NCBI GenBank assembly: GCA_041689615.1
Contig: JBDNFW010000014.1
Span: forward strand, 62,001 to 126,000
DNA from: UBA7359 sp041689615
GTDB lineage: Bacteria > Pseudomonadota > Gammaproteobacteria > Eutrophobiales > Eutrophobiaceae
Length of the DNA: 64,000 bases
Reading direction: 5' to 3'
A program made the position numbers and the translations under genes. Every line of letters begins with the position of its first letter. The first letter of the stretch is position 1. Below are positions 62,467 through 64,000 of the stretch, piece after piece. Below the pieces are notes generated by a model. That model was not told the DNA's origin and made no database searches. It saw only the letters and a program-made list of their open reading frames with translations.

Positions 62467-63564
62467 TTAACTTGCTGCGTATATTCCACCAAGTAATACG
62501 GCTTTATTTGCCCCGGTAACATCAGGAATATTTGCGGGTTTATTTTCCATTCGTTGTTTAGCAAGCCAAGCAAAGGTGACGGCTTCGATGCAGTCAGGTG
62601 TCAGTCCATAATCCGCTGTTGTTGATACTTTAATATTTGGTAACAAATATTGTATTGATTTTAAAAATGCCGGGTTATAGGCACCACCACCACAAAGCAA
62701 CACTTCCTCATATTTGTTAGCAACATTTTGAATGGCATTACAGATTGTCGTTGCAGACAATTGTAATAAAGTTGCCTGAATATCTTCAGGAGCCAATTGT
62801 GAATTGAGTTTAGATAAATATCCTTTCAACCATTTCAGATTAAAATATTCTCTTCCCGTACTTTTTGGTGGGGAGAGAGAGAAATACTGATCACTTAATA
62901 ATTGTTCAAGTAATTCATTATCTTCTCTGCCAGAACTAGCCCAAGCACTGTCTTTGTCGTATTCTTCATTTTTGTTTAGTTGAATCCAGTCATCAAGTAA
63001 GCCATTACCCGGACCTGTATCAAAGCCAATCACTTTACTATTATCGCTTGGTAGTAATGTAATGTTTGCAATGCCACCGATGTTTAAAATGACGAGTGAC
63101 TTTCCGTCTTGCTGAAATTGATATTGGTGAAATGCACTCGCTAAAGGAGCACCTTGCCCACCAAAGGCCAGGTCCATTCTTCTGAAATCAGCGACAGTGG
63201 TGATATTTGTTTCTGCGCAGATAATATTAGGATCGGATATTTGTATTGATGTTTTATGAGTGCTGTCGGGTTTATGTAAAATAGTTTGTCCATGACTACC
63301 TATGGCGATTACTTTGTCTGAGGAAATATTAGCTTCTTTTAACAAATCATTAACGGCTTTTGCGAATAAGTGCCCCAGTTCATGATCTAAATCTGCAATA
63401 TGACCTAAATCACTTTTTTCATTTATTAAACGAACTTGATGTCTTAAAGAATTGTCTATTGGGTATTCACGGTAAAGCTTTAGGTGGGCTTTACTATCGA
63501 ACTCAACCAGTGCAGCATCAATTGCGTCCATGCTAGTGCCTGACATGAGTCCTACGTAATACAT
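62467..63564 (-). CDS. anmK: Anhydro-N-acetylmuramic acid kinase
   Basis: 365 residues. N-terminal GLMSGTSMDAIDAALVEF and phosphate-binding GFDTGPGNGLLDDW. Phosphorylates and opens anhydro-MurNAc in cell-wall recycling. Convergent with erpA, 13 bases apart. Confidence 0.95.
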   Translation of the reverse strand: MYYVGLMSGTSMDAIDAALVEFDSKAHLKLYREYPIDNSLRHQVRLINEKSDLGHIADLDHELGHLFAKAVNDLLKEANISSDKVIAIGSHGQTILHKPDSTHKTSIQISDPNIICAETNITTVADFRRMDLAFGGQGAPLASAFHQYQFQQDGKSLVILNIGGIANITLLPSDNSKVIGFDTGPGNGLLDDWIQLNKNEEYDKDSAWASSGREDNELLEQLLSDQYFSLSPPKSTGREYFNLKWLKGYLSKLNSQLAPEDIQATLLQLSATTICNAIQNVANKYEEVLLCGGGAYNPAFLKSIQYLLPNIKVSTTADYGLTPDCIEAVTFAWLAKQRMENKPANIPDVTGANKAVLLGGIYAAS

Positions 63565-63606
63565 ATTGTCGTCGTGGGCTTGATTAAAAATCAGTAGTAA
63601 AAGTTG

Positions 63607-63999
63607 TTAGCCGTCTTCCATCATGGATTTAGCTAGCTTGATTGGGTTGTCTGATTGCTGAACTGCAATCGCACTTTTGCCGGTTAGACGATCCAGTTCA
63701 ACAACCATTGGATTAATCTTCATCTTAAATTCAGGCAAAGCTTCTTTACTTATAGATTCGACCATAGGCAATTTAACAGTAAGAGGATTTCGGTGAACAC
63801 CATTTATTCTAAATTCGTAATGTAAGTGTGGGCCGGTAGCTAAGCCACTTTTACCCACGTAACCAATAATTTGACCTTGTTTAACTCTTGAACCAGAACG
63901 TACGCCTTTCGCATAACGGTATAGATGAGCATACAAAGTGCTGTATTTACCACCATGTTTTAAAATAACCGTTCTGCCATAACCACCTTTTTTACCCGC
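63607..63999 (-). CDS. M23-family peptidoglycan endopeptidase, 5' truncated by window edge
   Basis: The frame is open to the right edge, so the true start is outside; the first Met-like codon inside the window is an internal TTG. The LytM domain shows GGYGRTVILKHGGKYS, YAHLYRYAKG and the zinc/catalytic HLHYEFRING. It cleaves peptidoglycan crosslinks in the periplasm, like MepM. It follows on from recycling kinase anmK, a common pairing. Confidence 0.92.
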   Translation of the reverse strand, partial: AGKKGGYGRTVILKHGGKYSTLYAHLYRYAKGVRSGSRVKQGQIIGYVGKSGLATGPHLHYEFRINGVHRNPLTVKLPMVESISKEALPEFKMKINPMVVELDRLTGKSAIAVQQSDNPIKLAKSMMEDG

Positions 64000-64000
64000 A

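Noticed and set aside
1..64000. tRNA, rRNA or CRISPR
   Set aside because: No tRNA-like arm sequences, rRNA stretches or regularly spaced repeats were seen in the gaps.

Overview
This AT-rich window reads as the chromosome of a gammaproteobacterium, probably free-living and respiring. The evidence is the order mnmG-rsmG-parA-parB-atpIBEFHAGDC-glmU, heterotetrameric glycyl-tRNA synthetase (glyQ/glyS), erpA next to anmK and an M23 peptidase, and hemL-thiE-thiD beside a rubredoxin gene. I see no rRNA, tRNA, CRISPR array, prophage or intact insertion sequence.

Left part (1-14.7 kb): an accessory one-carbon / alcohol-oxidation island on the + strand. It holds a truncated sterol-desaturase-family gene, an ArsM-type arsenite methyltransferase, a first FolD, a sigma-54 response regulator with its cache-domain sensor kinase, a second FolD, a fused NAD-dependent formate-dehydrogenase beta/gamma subunit, an OFA-family (oxalate/formate-type) transporter, a periplasmic PQQ alcohol dehydrogenase with the Asp-x-Asp signature of lanthanide-dependent enzymes, a dihaem cytochrome c and an ankyrin protein. 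Two nearly identical sigma-54-type -24/-12 elements precede the folD2-fdh unit and the transporter. The adjacent NtrC-type regulator is therefore the natural candidate controller. No catalytic formate-dehydrogenase alpha subunit is present.

14.7-34.5 kb (mostly - strand): two small membrane proteins, a very large MASE3/cache/PAS hybrid kinase, plsC-gmhB-glyS-glyQ, then (+) an unknown protein, a stand-alone HPt protein and a REC-PAS-GGDEF-EAL protein. After these come a Gld-type ABC exporter set (ATPase, permease, GldG-like, DUF4340), a beta-hydroxyacid dehydrogenase and an M20 peptidase. The hybrid kinase has no HPt domain, so the separate HPt and c-di-GMP proteins may complete its relay.

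34.5-36.9 kb: a small lipoprotein and a lipid-anchored cytochrome c, followed by a scar where the 3' ends of two unrelated genes (a receiver domain and a TpsB/Omp85-type outer-membrane protein) are fused back to back. An unknown gene and a gamma-carbonic-anhydrase-like gene follow.

36.9-50.4 kb: the conserved core block (tRNA modification, 16S methylation, chromosome partitioning, ATP synthase, GlmU). A 45-bp perfect inverted repeat sits between rsmG and parA.

50.4-64 kb: a nitrilase-family amidase, RraA, envelope proteins, a frameshifted FkbM methyltransferase, a tiny DUF3012 lipoprotein, thiamine/haem genes, rubredoxin, HemJ, a TlpA-like thioredoxin, and a 560-bp gene-less region with an orphan terminator and palindromic repeats. 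The window ends with argC, a DUF6776-like protein, bactofilin, erpA, anmK and a truncated M23 peptidase. GGATG-centred palindromes recur at several intergenic sites.
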